Source: Clostridia bacterium (GTDB taxonomy: Bacteria > Bacillota > Clostridia > Oscillospirales > Acutalibacteraceae). Taken from it: a stretch of 64,000 nt of DNA. How positions within the stretch are numbered: position 1 is the stretch's first letter; the number at the start of each line of letters is the position of its first letter. Below the pieces are notes generated by a model. It did no database searches and was not told where the DNA came from. It was given only the letters and a program-made list of their open reading frames with translations. The stretch covers positions 26,779-90,778 of the forward strand of contig JAGAQV010000027.1 in NCBI GenBank assembly GCA_017622555.1, in the 5' to 3' direction. Both the position numbers and the translations under genes were made by a program. Positions 15,755 through 24,117 of the stretch are shown here, one piece after another.

Positions 15755-17056
15755 GTGGAGCATTATCTTGCAATAGATATTGGTGCATCTTCCGGGCGGC
15801 ATATCGTTGGCTGGAAGGAAAACGGCACGATTATCACAAAGGAAGTATACCGTTTTCCCAACGGCGTTAAGGAAGAAGATGGACACCTTGTCTGGGATGT
15901 ACATAAGCTCTTTTCGAATGTTGTGGCAGGTGTAATGGAGGCATTCCAGCAATATTCGGAAATCAAAAGCCTGTCTATCGATACCTGGGGTGTGGATTAT
16001 GTTTTACTGAAGGGAGACAAAGAAGTTTTGCCGGTTTACGCATACCGGGACAGTCGTACTGAGGCGCAGATCCCGCAGGTACATAAAGTTATGCCTTTTG
16101 CAGAGCTCTATCGCCGTACTGGCTGTCAGTTCCAACCCTTTAACACCATCTATCAATTATATGATGACAAGAGGAACGGGCGGTTGGACGGCGTTACCGA
16201 TGTATTGATGATGCCGGAGTACTTGTTGTGGAAGCTCTGCGACATCAAAGCAAGGGAGTATACCAACGCCACAACTATGGGCATGGTCAATGCCCAGTCC
16301 GGCGAGTTTGATGTGGAAATCGTAGATGTGCTGGGTTACCCCCGACATTTGTTCCCCAAGCTGCGTCAGCCGGGAACGGTTCTGGGAATGCTCCGACCTG
16401 AGATTGCGCAAACTGTTGGCGGAAATTGTAAAGTGGTGTTGTGCGCCACCCATGATACCGGTTCTGCGGTGGAGGGGATTCCTATGGAGGGGACCCATCT
16501 TTATATTTCCTCCGGCACATGGTCTTTGTTGGGCGTTAAGACGCCTAAGCCTATTACAGACACAGGGAGCGAAAAAGCCAATTACTCTAACGAGGGCGGA
16601 GTGGGTTACAACCGCTACCAGAAAAATATTATGGGCATGTGGCTGGTAAATGAGTTGCAGCGAGAGCTGTGCCCGGATATGAAATTCCCGGAAATCGTAA
16701 AGCTGGCAGAAGAAAGTGTGTGTGAACATGTGGTGGATGCCAATGCACCGGAGTTTTTTGCACCTAAGAGCATGAGAGCTGCTTTCGACCAGGCAACCGG
16801 GAATGGACTTGCCACCCGTGGCGATTATTTCCGTTGCGCTTACCGCTCGTTGGCAGTCAGTTATAAGCAGGCTATTACGGAATTAGAAGCCAATACGGGG
16901 TGCCGTTATAAGAAGCTTTATATCGTGGGCGGCGGCGCAAAGAATGCTTTTTTGAATCGCCTGACGGAAGAAGCTACCGGCAAAGAAGTAGTTGCATTGC
17001 CTATTGAGGCTACCGCTCTGGGCAATCTTAAAATACAGATGGAGGTAAACTTATGA
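15755..17056 (+). CDS. rhaB: L-rhamnulokinase, C-terminally short
   Basis: This FGGY-family kinase phosphorylates L-rhamnulose to L-rhamnulose-1-phosphate. It has YLAIDIGASSGRHIVGWK at the N-terminus (phosphate loop), IDTWGVDYVLL near residue 72, ATHDTGSAVEGIPMEG near 230, ISSGTWSLLGVKTPKPITD near 250, and IVGGGAKNAFLNRLTEEATG near 392 (adenosine motif). It starts with GTG after TAGGAGG. At 433 residues it is roughly 40-55 shorter than usual RhaB: the protein stops right after PIEATALGNL, where family members continue with VQ and a final helix. The stop overlaps the rhaA start (ATGA). The ATP and sugar motifs are intact, so activity is possible. Confidence 0.93.
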   Translation: MEHYLAIDIGASSGRHIVGWKENGTIITKEVYRFPNGVKEEDGHLVWDVHKLFSNVVAGVMEAFQQYSEIKSLSIDTWGVDYVLLKGDKEVLPVYAYRDSRTEAQIPQVHKVMPFAELYRRTGCQFQPFNTIYQLYDDKRNGRLDGVTDVLMMPEYLLWKLCDIKAREYTNATTMGMVNAQSGEFDVEIVDVLGYPRHLFPKLRQPGTVLGMLRPEIAQTVGGNCKVVLCATHDTGSAVEGIPMEGTHLYISSGTWSLLGVKTPKPITDTGSEKANYSNEGGVGYNRYQKNIMGMWLVNELQRELCPDMKFPEIVKLAEESVCEHVVDANAPEFFAPKSMRAAFDQATGNGLATRGDYFRCAYRSLAVSYKQAITELEANTGCRYKKLYIVGGGAKNAFLNRLTEEATGKEVVALPIEATALGNLKIQMEVNL

Positions 17057-18309
17057 GCTACGCAGAAGCAAAACAAAAGTATTTGAATATAGGCATCGAT
17101 GCGGATGCTGCTATCGAAAAACTGAAAACAGTTCCTGTGGCCCTGCACTGCTGGCAGGGTGACGATGTACGTGGATTTGATACTGACCCCACAAAACCCC
17201 TGACCGGCGGCATTCAGACCACCGGCAACTATCCCGGCCGCGCCCGGACTCCGGAGGAACTGATGGCGGATATCGACAAGGTCATCAGCTTGGTGCCCGG
17301 TCTGGTGAAAATGAACCTGCACGCCAGCTATGCCATCTTTGATGAGGATAACGGTGGCTGGGTAGACCGAGACAAGCTGGAGCCTAAGCATTTTCAAAAA
17401 TGGGTGGATTTCTGCAAGGAACGTGGCTTGGGTTGCGATTTTAACCCCACCTTCTTCAGCCACCCCAAGTGCGATCCGCTGACACTGTCCAGTCCCAGCG
17501 AAGAAACGCGCAGATTCTGGGTAGAGCACGGCAAGGCTTGCGTCCGGATCTCTCAGTATCTGGCTGATGAGCTGGGGCAGCCTTGTGTAATGAATATCTG
17601 GACAGGCGATGGCTTTAAGGATATTCCCGCTGATCGGTTGGGGCCCCGCCTGCGTTACAAGCAGTCCTTTGACGAGATTCTGTCCGAACCCTTTGATCCA
17701 AAAAAGGTCTATCCCTGCGCTGAATCCAAGGTCTTTGACATCGGTGTGGAAAGCTATACCGTTGGCTCTGCAGAGTGGTGCCTGAAATATGCCGATTCCC
17801 GGCCTGATTGCATCAGTTTGATGGATAACGGCCACTATCACCCCACAGAGGTGGTCAGCGATAAGATTTCTGCTATTTTGACCTATGATAAAAAAATGGC
17901 GCTTCATGTGACCCGCGGTGTCCGCTGGGACAGTGACCATGTGGTACTTTTTGATGACGAGACAAAGGAGATCTGCAAAGAGATCGTCCGTTGTGACGGA
18001 TTAGACAAGGTCTTTATTGCGCTGGACTATTTTGATGCATCTATCAATCGGGTATCCGCCTGGGTAACCGGCTTCCGGAATCTGCAGAAATGCCTACTGT
18101 TTGCCCTGCTGCAGCCAAACAATGAACTGAAGAAGCTGCAGGATGAAGGAAACTGGGGAAAGCTTATGGTCCTGCAGGAGGAGCTGAAGACTATGCCCTT
18201 TGGGGATGTTTGGGAGGAATACTGCAGGGTCTGCGGAAAGCCTGCAGACGGCCAATGGCTACCCCAGATCGAGTTATACGAAAAAGAAGTACAGAGCAAG
18301 AGAGGATAA
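17053..18309 (+). CDS. rhaA: L-rhamnose isomerase
   Basis: A 418-residue metal-dependent isomerase converting L-rhamnose to L-rhamnulose. Typical motifs are HCWQGDDVRGFD near residues 32-43, GGIQTTGNYPGRARTPEEL, LVKMNLHASYA, DFNPTFFSHPKCDPLTLSSP (metal ligand and active-site region), MNIWTGDGFKDIPADRLGPR, and SLMDNGHYHPTEVVSDKISA. The length is the family norm. It overlaps rhaB by four bases (ATGA) with GGAGG upstream, so the two are coupled. Codons are G/C-rich relative to the core genome. Confidence 0.97.
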   Translation: MSYAEAKQKYLNIGIDADAAIEKLKTVPVALHCWQGDDVRGFDTDPTKPLTGGIQTTGNYPGRARTPEELMADIDKVISLVPGLVKMNLHASYAIFDEDNGGWVDRDKLEPKHFQKWVDFCKERGLGCDFNPTFFSHPKCDPLTLSSPSEETRRFWVEHGKACVRISQYLADELGQPCVMNIWTGDGFKDIPADRLGPRLRYKQSFDEILSEPFDPKKVYPCAESKVFDIGVESYTVGSAEWCLKYADSRPDCISLMDNGHYHPTEVVSDKISAILTYDKKMALHVTRGVRWDSDHVVLFDDETKEICKEIVRCDGLDKVFIALDYFDASINRVSAWVTGFRNLQKCLLFALLQPNNELKKLQDEGNWGKLMVLQEELKTMPFGDVWEEYCRVCGKPADGQWLPQIELYEKEVQSKRG

Positions 18310-18314
18310 ATAAC

Positions 18315-19130
18315 ATGAAGAATATTATGAATGCACCCTTTGTGGAGGAGATGCGCAAAACCACCGCAAATATGTACCGCCTTGGTTGGGATGAGCGCAA
18401 CGGCGGCAATATCAGTTATATGCTGGACGAAGTCGAAGTAGGGGAGTACCTGGATCTGAATAATATCATTCGTACCATCCCTCTTGGTTTTGATGCCACT
18501 GCAATTACCGGAAAAATATTTATTGTTACCGGCACCGGCAAGTATTTTAAGAATGTGGATGGCGACCCTGAAACCAATCTGGGTATCGTTCGGATCGCTG
18601 ATGATGGTCGGACTGCCGAGCTGTTGTGGGGTTACAAGGACGGCGGCAAATTTACCTCTGAGTTCCCCGCCCACCTGATGAGCCACATGGCACGCTTGTC
18701 TGTAGATCCGGAAAACCGGGTGGTCATGCACTGCCATCCTACCCACACTCTGGCTATGAACTATGTTCACGAGCTGGATGAGAAGAAGTTCACCCATACT
18801 CTGTGGGAGATGTGCACTGAGTGCATCGTTGTATTCCCTGATGGCGTGGGTGTTCTGCCCTGGATGCTCTGCGGAACGAACTCTATCGGTGAAGCTACCG
18901 CTGAGAAGATGAAGGAATTCCGACTGGTGGTATGGGGTATGCACGGTATCTACAGTGCCGGCAAGACAATGGATGAGACCTTTGGCCTGATCGAAACTGT
19001 GGAAAAGGCCGCACAGATCTACATGCTTACTGCCCATCTGCCCAGAATCAATACAATTAAGGACGAGGAAATGGTTGAGCTGGCAGAGTTCTTTGGTGTA
19101 AATTATCGCAAGGACTTTTTGAACTTGTAA
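18315..19130 (+). CDS. rhaD: rhamnulose-1-phosphate aldolase
   Basis: This 271-residue class II aldolase splits L-rhamnulose-1-phosphate to dihydroxyacetone phosphate and L-lactaldehyde. It shows GWDERNGGNISYML near residue 24, TGTGKYFKNV near 75, MHCHPTHTLAMNYVHELDE with the zinc histidines near 139-143, and VWGMHGIYSAGKTMDETFGL with the third ligand near 210. The frame is open 35 codons upstream inside rhaA, but the ATG at 18315 gives the family N-terminus and length, with AGAGGA upstream. It is the last gene of module C; no lactaldehyde reductase or rhamnose transporter is in the module. Confidence 0.96.
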   Translation: MKNIMNAPFVEEMRKTTANMYRLGWDERNGGNISYMLDEVEVGEYLDLNNIIRTIPLGFDATAITGKIFIVTGTGKYFKNVDGDPETNLGIVRIADDGRTAELLWGYKDGGKFTSEFPAHLMSHMARLSVDPENRVVMHCHPTHTLAMNYVHELDEKKFTHTLWEMCTECIVVFPDGVGVLPWMLCGTNSIGEATAEKMKEFRLVVWGMHGIYSAGKTMDETFGLIETVEKAAQIYMLTAHLPRINTIKDEEMVELAEFFGVNYRKDFLNL

Positions 19131-19146
19131 GGACAGCATAAAGCAC

Positions 19147-19172
19147 TGCGTCCTAAGTTGACACAAGCAGAA
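19147..19172 (+). repeat. conserved arm preceding displaced spoVAC end 4
   Basis: The bases CTGCGTCCTAAGTTGACA followed by CAAGCAGA correspond to the arms before copies 2 and 3, with several differences. They start 16 bases after the rhaD stop codon and are outside spoVAC homology. Confidence 0.6.
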
Positions 19173-19289
19173 GGAATGGTCTTAGGCGTCGGCGCGAAGA
19201 TGTTTACAATAGCAGGCCCCGTGATTGTCTATGGCACAGTTGCAAGTGTAATTTATGGGGTTATTTATTGGATAACTACTCTTTTCTAA
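19167..19289 (+). pseudogene. displaced spoVAC 3' end, copy 4
   Basis: The frame reads AEGMVLGVGAKMFTIAGPV, IVYGTVASVIYGVIYW, ITTLF, stop. Bases 19194-19274 match 11668-11748 with a single difference, although the two copies are 7.5 kb apart and enclose unrelated genes. The ending ITTLF resembles VTTLL of the intact gene. It ends module C. Confidence 0.9.
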
Positions 19290-19290
19290 C

Positions 19291-19323
19291 AAAAAAGCTT
19301 GACCAAATCGGTCAAGCTTTTTT
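19291..19323 (+). terminator. terminator after displaced spoVAC end 4
   Basis: AAAAAAGCTTGACC and GGTCAAGCTTTTTT form a 14-bp stem around a 5-base loop. The core is nearly the same as in the terminator at 11764-11795, so the repeated unit extends past the spoVAC stop. Confidence 0.85.
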
Positions 19324-19329
19324 GTGTAT

Positions 19330-19358
19330 TTGCTTTTTATAGTTTAATGTATTATAAT
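19330..19358 (+). promoter_or_regulatory. promoter of the radical SAM gene
   Basis: TTGCTT (19330-19335), 17 bases, TATAAT (19353-19358), about 22 bases before the TTG start codon. Confidence 0.65.
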
Positions 19359-19380
19359 CAGTTTGTAGCGAGGTGATTTT

Positions 19381-20241
19381 TTGTATAAAACGACGAATGA
19401 TTATTATAAAGAAAAGTATGGCTGTAAGGTATATAAGCTTTCTATTGATGGTGGTTTTACTTGCCCTAACCGTGACGGCAGTGTTTCTACGGGTGGTTGT
19501 ATTTTTTGCTCTGCTTTAGGCGGTGGCGAATTTGCTGAAAGTGGTAGTAATATTTTAGAACAGCTAGAACGTGCAAAAAACAGGGTAGAATCAAAGAATA
19601 TAAATGGTAAATATATTGCATATTTTCAGTCCTTCACAAACACCTACGCTCCCGCAAGCCGTTTAAAAAAGCTGTTTTATCAAGCAATAAAGCCCGATTA
19701 TATTGTTGGGCTAAACATTGGTACCAGACCCGACTGTTTACCAAATGATGTAATTGAACTTTTAAAAGAATTAAATAAGATTAAGCCCGTAACGGTTGAA
19801 TTGGGGCTTCAAACCTCAAATGATAATGTTGCCGAATATATAAACCGTGGCTATAAAACTGAAATATATAAAGATGCTGTTTTACGCCTTAAAAATGCAG
19901 GCATTGATGTTATAACACATATAATTATTGGTTTACCTAATGATGACCCCATTCAAACAACCAAATTTGTAGTTAACTGTGGAACTAATGGTGTTAAATT
20001 TCATCTTTTACATATTCTTAAAAATACCCGTTTGGCTAAAGAATTTGAAACCGGCAGGGTAGAGGTATTAACAATTGAACAATATGCCAAAGTGCTAAAA
20101 AATTGCATTGCTGTTTTAACACCTGACATAGTTGTTCATAGAATAACGGGTGACGGTGCTAAAAAGGATTTAATTGCACCGCTTTGGTCAGCCGATAAAA
20201 AGAAAACATTAAATTATTTAAATAAATATTTACAAAAATAA
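19381..20241 (+). CDS. TIGR01212-family radical SAM protein (YhcC-like)
   Basis: This 286-residue protein has the iron-sulfur motif CPNRDGSVSTGGCIFCSALG near residues 24-43, with the wider Cys spacing typical of the YhcC/TIGR01212 group rather than the plain CxxxCxxC. Further family motifs are YFQSFTNTYAPASRLKKLF, NIGTRPDCLPNDVIELL and ELGLQTSNDNVAEYINRGYK. The start is TTG with GAGGTGA 7 bases upstream, and its own promoter lies just after the array. The substrate is not established for this family. It is the first core-type gene to the right of the spoVAC-end array. Confidence 0.92.
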   Translation: MYKTTNDYYKEKYGCKVYKLSIDGGFTCPNRDGSVSTGGCIFCSALGGGEFAESGSNILEQLERAKNRVESKNINGKYIAYFQSFTNTYAPASRLKKLFYQAIKPDYIVGLNIGTRPDCLPNDVIELLKELNKIKPVTVELGLQTSNDNVAEYINRGYKTEIYKDAVLRLKNAGIDVITHIIIGLPNDDPIQTTKFVVNCGTNGVKFHLLHILKNTRLAKEFETGRVEVLTIEQYAKVLKNCIAVLTPDIVVHRITGDGAKKDLIAPLWSADKKKTLNYLNKYLQK

Positions 20242-20268
20242 CCGCCTTGACAGCTTGTCAGGGCGGTT
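20240..20268. terminator. terminator between the radical SAM gene and sdaA
   Basis: A stem of ACCGCC and TTGACA with TGTCA and GGGCGGT between convergent genes; T-rich tails on both strands. Confidence 0.7.
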
Positions 20269-20275
20269 TAAATTT

Positions 20276-21478
20276 TTATTTGTGAATATACAGCTTTGCA
20301 AGACCGCCCTCACTTGTTTCACGGTAAAGGTGAGAAAGGTCTTTACCCGTCTGATACATTGTTTCAACCACAACGTCAAACGAAACCTTACGACTGCCGT
20401 AAAGAAAATTAGCAAGGCTTAAAGCGTTAATTGCTCGCATCGCAGCAACAGCGTTTCTTTCAATGCAGGGAATTTGCACCAAACCGCCAACTGGGTCGCA
20501 GGTGAGTCCCAAATGATGCTCCATTGCGACTTCGGCGGCATATTCGATTTGGTCTATTCCCATTTCAAAAAGTTCGCACAAAGCAGCTGAGGCCATACAG
20601 CAGGCTGTACCAATTTCAGCCTGACAGCCACATTCAGCACCGCTTATTGAAGCGTTTGTTGCAACAATATTACCAATTAGTCCTGCCACGGCTAATGCAC
20701 GGATAATATCGTCATCGCTAAAGTGGTTTTTGTCCTTCATATATTTAAGCACCGCAGGAACGACACCGCACGACCCACAGGTTGGGGCAGTTACAATAAT
20801 GCCACAGTCGGCATTTTGTTCGCTTACAGCAAATGCATAAGAGCAAACGAGTCGGTTTTCACGGGTTTGCGGGCTTTCATCAATGTGCTTTTGGTTATAT
20901 AAAAATTGCGCTTTACGTTCAACGTTTAAGCCGCCCGGTAGAGTGCCGCGCTTTGAAAGCCCTTCTTCAATAGCATTTTGCATTGTGCACCAAACTGAAT
21001 ACAAAAATGGCTTAATGTCGTCACCTTCACGCTGAAAAACATAATCGCTTATTCGAATATTGTGTGATTTGCAGTATTCGGCAATTTCTGTGAAATTTCT
21101 TTCTTTATAAACTTCAATTGGTGAAATTTCTTTACTGTCATCGGTTTTGATTTCACCGCCGCCAACGCTGTAATAACGTTTTTTGCCAATTTCATTATCA
21201 TTTTTAAATGCAATAAAATCGACAGTGTTAGGATGAACGTCGGTTGGGGTTGATGTATTGAAATTAACCTCGTTTTTTATATCAGAAAGTGTGTCAATAA
21301 TTGCGCGGTCAGTTCCGTGACCTTTGCCTGTTTTTGCAAGAGAACCGTAAAGTATAACCTTTATAAAATCAGCTTCGGGGTATTTTGTCATAAAGTCAGC
21401 CGCCGCAAAGGAAGGACCCATTGTGTGTGAGCTGGACGGGCCATAACCAATTTTATATACACTTTTAATTGATTTCAT
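20276..21478 (-). CDS. sdaA: L-serine ammonia-lyase, iron-sulfur dependent (fused beta and alpha parts)
   Basis: The 400-residue enzyme deaminates L-serine to pyruvate. The N-terminal beta-type part has YKIGYGPSSSHTMGPSFAA (residues 6-25) and the C-terminal alpha-type part carries the cluster cysteines in TAPTCGSCGVVPAVLKYM and further Cys in ISGAECGCQAEIGTACCMAS, with GLTCDPVGGLVQIPCIERNA after. Both parts are in one chain, as in E. coli SdaA, although shorter. It stands on the minus strand alone, followed by a terminator shared with the radical SAM gene. Confidence 0.93.
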   Translation of the reverse strand: MKSIKSVYKIGYGPSSSHTMGPSFAAADFMTKYPEADFIKVILYGSLAKTGKGHGTDRAIIDTLSDIKNEVNFNTSTPTDVHPNTVDFIAFKNDNEIGKKRYYSVGGGEIKTDDSKEISPIEVYKERNFTEIAEYCKSHNIRISDYVFQREGDDIKPFLYSVWCTMQNAIEEGLSKRGTLPGGLNVERKAQFLYNQKHIDESPQTRENRLVCSYAFAVSEQNADCGIIVTAPTCGSCGVVPAVLKYMKDKNHFSDDDIIRALAVAGLIGNIVATNASISGAECGCQAEIGTACCMASAALCELFEMGIDQIEYAAEVAMEHHLGLTCDPVGGLVQIPCIERNAVAAMRAINALSLANFLYGSRKVSFDVVVETMYQTGKDLSHLYRETSEGGLAKLYIHK

Positions 21479-21501
21479 AATATCACCGTATTATTAGAAA
21501 A

Positions 21502-22761
21502 TTAAATACCAATTTTTTGACGAATTTCAGCGGCATCAATATCGTTTAAATTTCGATTTTGTAATGCAGAAATTGTCGCAGCGGTACCTGCCGCTTCACC
21601 GATACCAACACAAATTGGCATTACACGATAGTTTGAATGGGCGATATGTGTGCCAGAAATATTACGTCCGCAAAGCAGTAAGTTTTCTTTTACCTCAGGT
21701 AAAAGACAGCGATATGGAATAGTATAACCTTTTTGTTGCGTAAAATGGTGTTGTACGCCGGTTTTATCAAGACCTGCGCCTGTAATATTGTGCACATCAA
21801 AATTAAAATGCGCATCCTTCACAACATAATCATCAAACACTTTAGCTTCTAAAATATCTCGCTCATTTAAAGTATATTTTCCTTTAAAATGGCGGGTTTC
21901 ACGCACACCGATTAGTGAAGCAGATGATAAAATATAGCAGTTTTCATAACCCGGAACAAATTCTCGCAAGTATTTTACAATACTGTTCATTTGTCTGCGG
22001 CAGGTTAAAGTTGCTTTTGTAAGGTCTTCGGCTTTAGTGCCATCAATATCGGTGCAGTTGGTCATATTGCAAGTAACAACTCCAGGAAGTGTTGTACGAT
22101 AGGTTAAAATATGACCTGCGGGGTGGGGAATATGCTGTTTTGCAAGTGCTTGTAATTCACCCTTATCGGTTTGCATTTTTGATTCAAAGGACCCTAAAAA
22201 TGCGGCGCGGCTGTAATCAACTCCCCCAACCTTGAACATAAGTGTTGCGGGTTGCATTTTGTTATCGCTTTCGCGGCCTAAAGTATATTCAGCGCCAGCA
22301 GCGGCGGCAATATCCCCGTCACCAGTTGCATCAATTGTTACTTTTGCAAATATATCGGTCTTGCCCGACTTATTTACAACGGTTGCACCCAAAACCTTGT
22401 CGCCGTCGCAAATAGCGTCACAAGCAAATGTGTAAAGCATAATTTTACAGCCGACTTCACAAAGCATTTCCAGATATAATGTTTTCAGTTTTTCAGGGTC
22501 GATATTTATGGTTATTTTACCTTTTTGTTCACCTTCGTTAAGTTCGGCACTACGTTTAAGAATTTCATGATAAAGTGGACTGCCGCAGGTGCCTGTCCAA
22601 TGGCTCATCATACCGCTTGTTGAAATACCACCAATATCTCCGCCTTGTTCAACCAAAATTACTTTGGCACCGTTTTTTGCGGCTGTATATGCAGCCGCAA
22701 AGCCTGCAGGACCACTTCCCAAAACCAGTACGTCGGTAAAAACTTCATAAGTATTTATCAT
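21502..22761 (-). CDS. FAD-dependent oxidoreductase (FAD_oxidored family)
   Basis: A 419-residue flavoprotein with an N-terminal FAD-binding VLVLGSGPAGFAAAYTAA near residue 12, GGDIGGISTSGMM near 40, a conserved TIDATGDGDIAAAAGAEY near 140, and a C-terminal FAD segment LLLCGRNISGTHIAHSNYRV and GIGEAAGTAATISA. This is the PF12831-type layout often found in enzymes or surface proteins acting on sugars or small organics; substrate unknown. The ATG at 22761 with AAGGTG upstream is preferred over a GTG three codons earlier. It lies 12 bases after the lipase-like gene and is a distant paralogue of the product at 24118-25311. Confidence 0.85.
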   Translation of the reverse strand: MINTYEVFTDVLVLGSGPAGFAAAYTAAKNGAKVILVEQGGDIGGISTSGMMSHWTGTCGSPLYHEILKRSAELNEGEQKGKITINIDPEKLKTLYLEMLCEVGCKIMLYTFACDAICDGDKVLGATVVNKSGKTDIFAKVTIDATGDGDIAAAAGAEYTLGRESDNKMQPATLMFKVGGVDYSRAAFLGSFESKMQTDKGELQALAKQHIPHPAGHILTYRTTLPGVVTCNMTNCTDIDGTKAEDLTKATLTCRRQMNSIVKYLREFVPGYENCYILSSASLIGVRETRHFKGKYTLNERDILEAKVFDDYVVKDAHFNFDVHNITGAGLDKTGVQHHFTQQKGYTIPYRCLLPEVKENLLLCGRNISGTHIAHSNYRVMPICVGIGEAAGTAATISALQNRNLNDIDAAEIRQKIGI

Positions 22762-22773
22762 AATTATCACCTT

Positions 22774-24105
22774 TTAAAGTCCACGTTTTTTAAGGTCATT
22801 AACCATATTAACATAAAATTCCCTAACGTCAAAGCCTTCAATATTCTTTTGGAATAAATCGGTTATATCACAGTGCGAAACACCATAGTTTTTACGGGAA
22901 GAAATAAGGGTAAACTTTTCACCCCAAGGGAAAGAATCCTCACCTACAAGACCGTCATTTGTACCGTCCGATTTTTGTATAAAGCGTGTAGTTATATCAA
23001 ACGTATCACCAAAACGTGCGTTTTTAGGTAAAAGCGAACCGATGCTTTGTGTAAAGAAATAATCGGGTGTGGGATGCTTTTTATTAAATTCAGTGCAAGC
23101 CGAAGCAGTTAAATCCTGCATTGCGGCTAAAAAGTCGGGTTTATGGTCACCAAGCTTTTTAAGGGTGTTATTATAATGTGTGGCAATAAAATTCTTGGTT
23201 TTTTCTGGTATTTTGGTTAATAGATAGTCTGCATATTCACAGCCTTTATGCGGTGTGCTGATTGTTGTAAGGGATGCAACGTACTTACCCATTCCCAAGT
23301 TTTCAATAGCATAACGGCAGTCAAGCCCGCCCTTAGAATGTGCAAGAATATTAAGCTTTTCACAGCCAAAGCTTTCGCAAATTTCTTTTACACGTGCATT
23401 AAGCTCTTCAGCACTTTCTTTAATAGCAATTGCCGATTGCTGATTACCGTAAAATACCCTTGCACCGTTTATAAAAAGTTCATTTGGAATTCGTCCCCAA
23501 TAATTAAGATGTTTTTGATCACGAAAGCATACACCGTGAACCAACAAAATGGGGTACTTAGTTGCGCAAAGCTTCAAATGACGTCGATTTTCGTTAATTT
23601 CTTCCTTAGCGGTTTCAAATTCAATTTCCTTAAAAATTGTTTTAAGTATGTAATATAAAACGATTAAATTTGCACCCGGAACTAGCCATAAAAGAACACC
23701 TAAAACACGAAGCATAATTCCAAGCTGTATTGAGGTTGTATAAACGCAAATAACCGCGCCTAAGAAGAAAAGCGACATAAAGGTATAACAAATTAAAAGA
23801 CTAAAAATTAAATCCCAATAACTATTAGGTATTGTAAAGCAGGCAAGTATGATGTGATAAAAAATTGAAATTATAGCGCTGTACAAAAATATAGAAAGCA
23901 TTGCAGCGCCGTGAAAGCAAATACGCCATCTTATATTCTTAGTTTTAGGAATTCTTATACCCGCAAATAAAAAAACAAAGGTATAAATCGGTAAAAAAGC
24001 GGCAATAAGCCAAGGTGTTACATATTTAATTAGCATAAATGAGTTTACCGCAAGGGATAAAAGTATAACGTATATAACATTAACCTTCGCTAAATTTTGT
24101 TGCAT
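22774..24105 (-). CDS. membrane-anchored lipase-like alpha/beta hydrolase
   Basis: The 443-residue protein has about five membrane helices in residues 8-155 and a C-terminal alpha/beta hydrolase domain. The oxyanion region is YPILLVHGVCFRD (residues 184-196) and the nucleophile elbow LAHSKGGLDC with Ser257, in a triacylglycerol-lipase/esterase type context (STPHKGCEYADYL follows). Later residues include SDGTNDGLVGEDSFPWG and an SHCDITDLF segment that could give the catalytic Asp and His. It sits between two FAD oxidoreductase genes, with 12-base gaps on each side, in one operon. The substrate is unknown; a lipid or ester at the membrane is plausible. Confidence 0.83.
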   Translation of the reverse strand: MQQNLAKVNVIYVILLSLAVNSFMLIKYVTPWLIAAFLPIYTFVFLFAGIRIPKTKNIRWRICFHGAAMLSIFLYSAIISIFYHIILACFTIPNSYWDLIFSLLICYTFMSLFFLGAVICVYTTSIQLGIMLRVLGVLLWLVPGANLIVLYYILKTIFKEIEFETAKEEINENRRHLKLCATKYPILLVHGVCFRDQKHLNYWGRIPNELFINGARVFYGNQQSAIAIKESAEELNARVKEICESFGCEKLNILAHSKGGLDCRYAIENLGMGKYVASLTTISTPHKGCEYADYLLTKIPEKTKNFIATHYNNTLKKLGDHKPDFLAAMQDLTASACTEFNKKHPTPDYFFTQSIGSLLPKNARFGDTFDITTRFIQKSDGTNDGLVGEDSFPWGEKFTLISSRKNYGVSHCDITDLFQKNIEGFDVREFYVNMVNDLKKRGL

Positions 24106-24117
24106 TATTTCACCTGC

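Noticed and set aside
8600-19330. Prophage or conjugative element
   Set aside because: No integrase, phage structural, replication or conjugation genes are present in any module.
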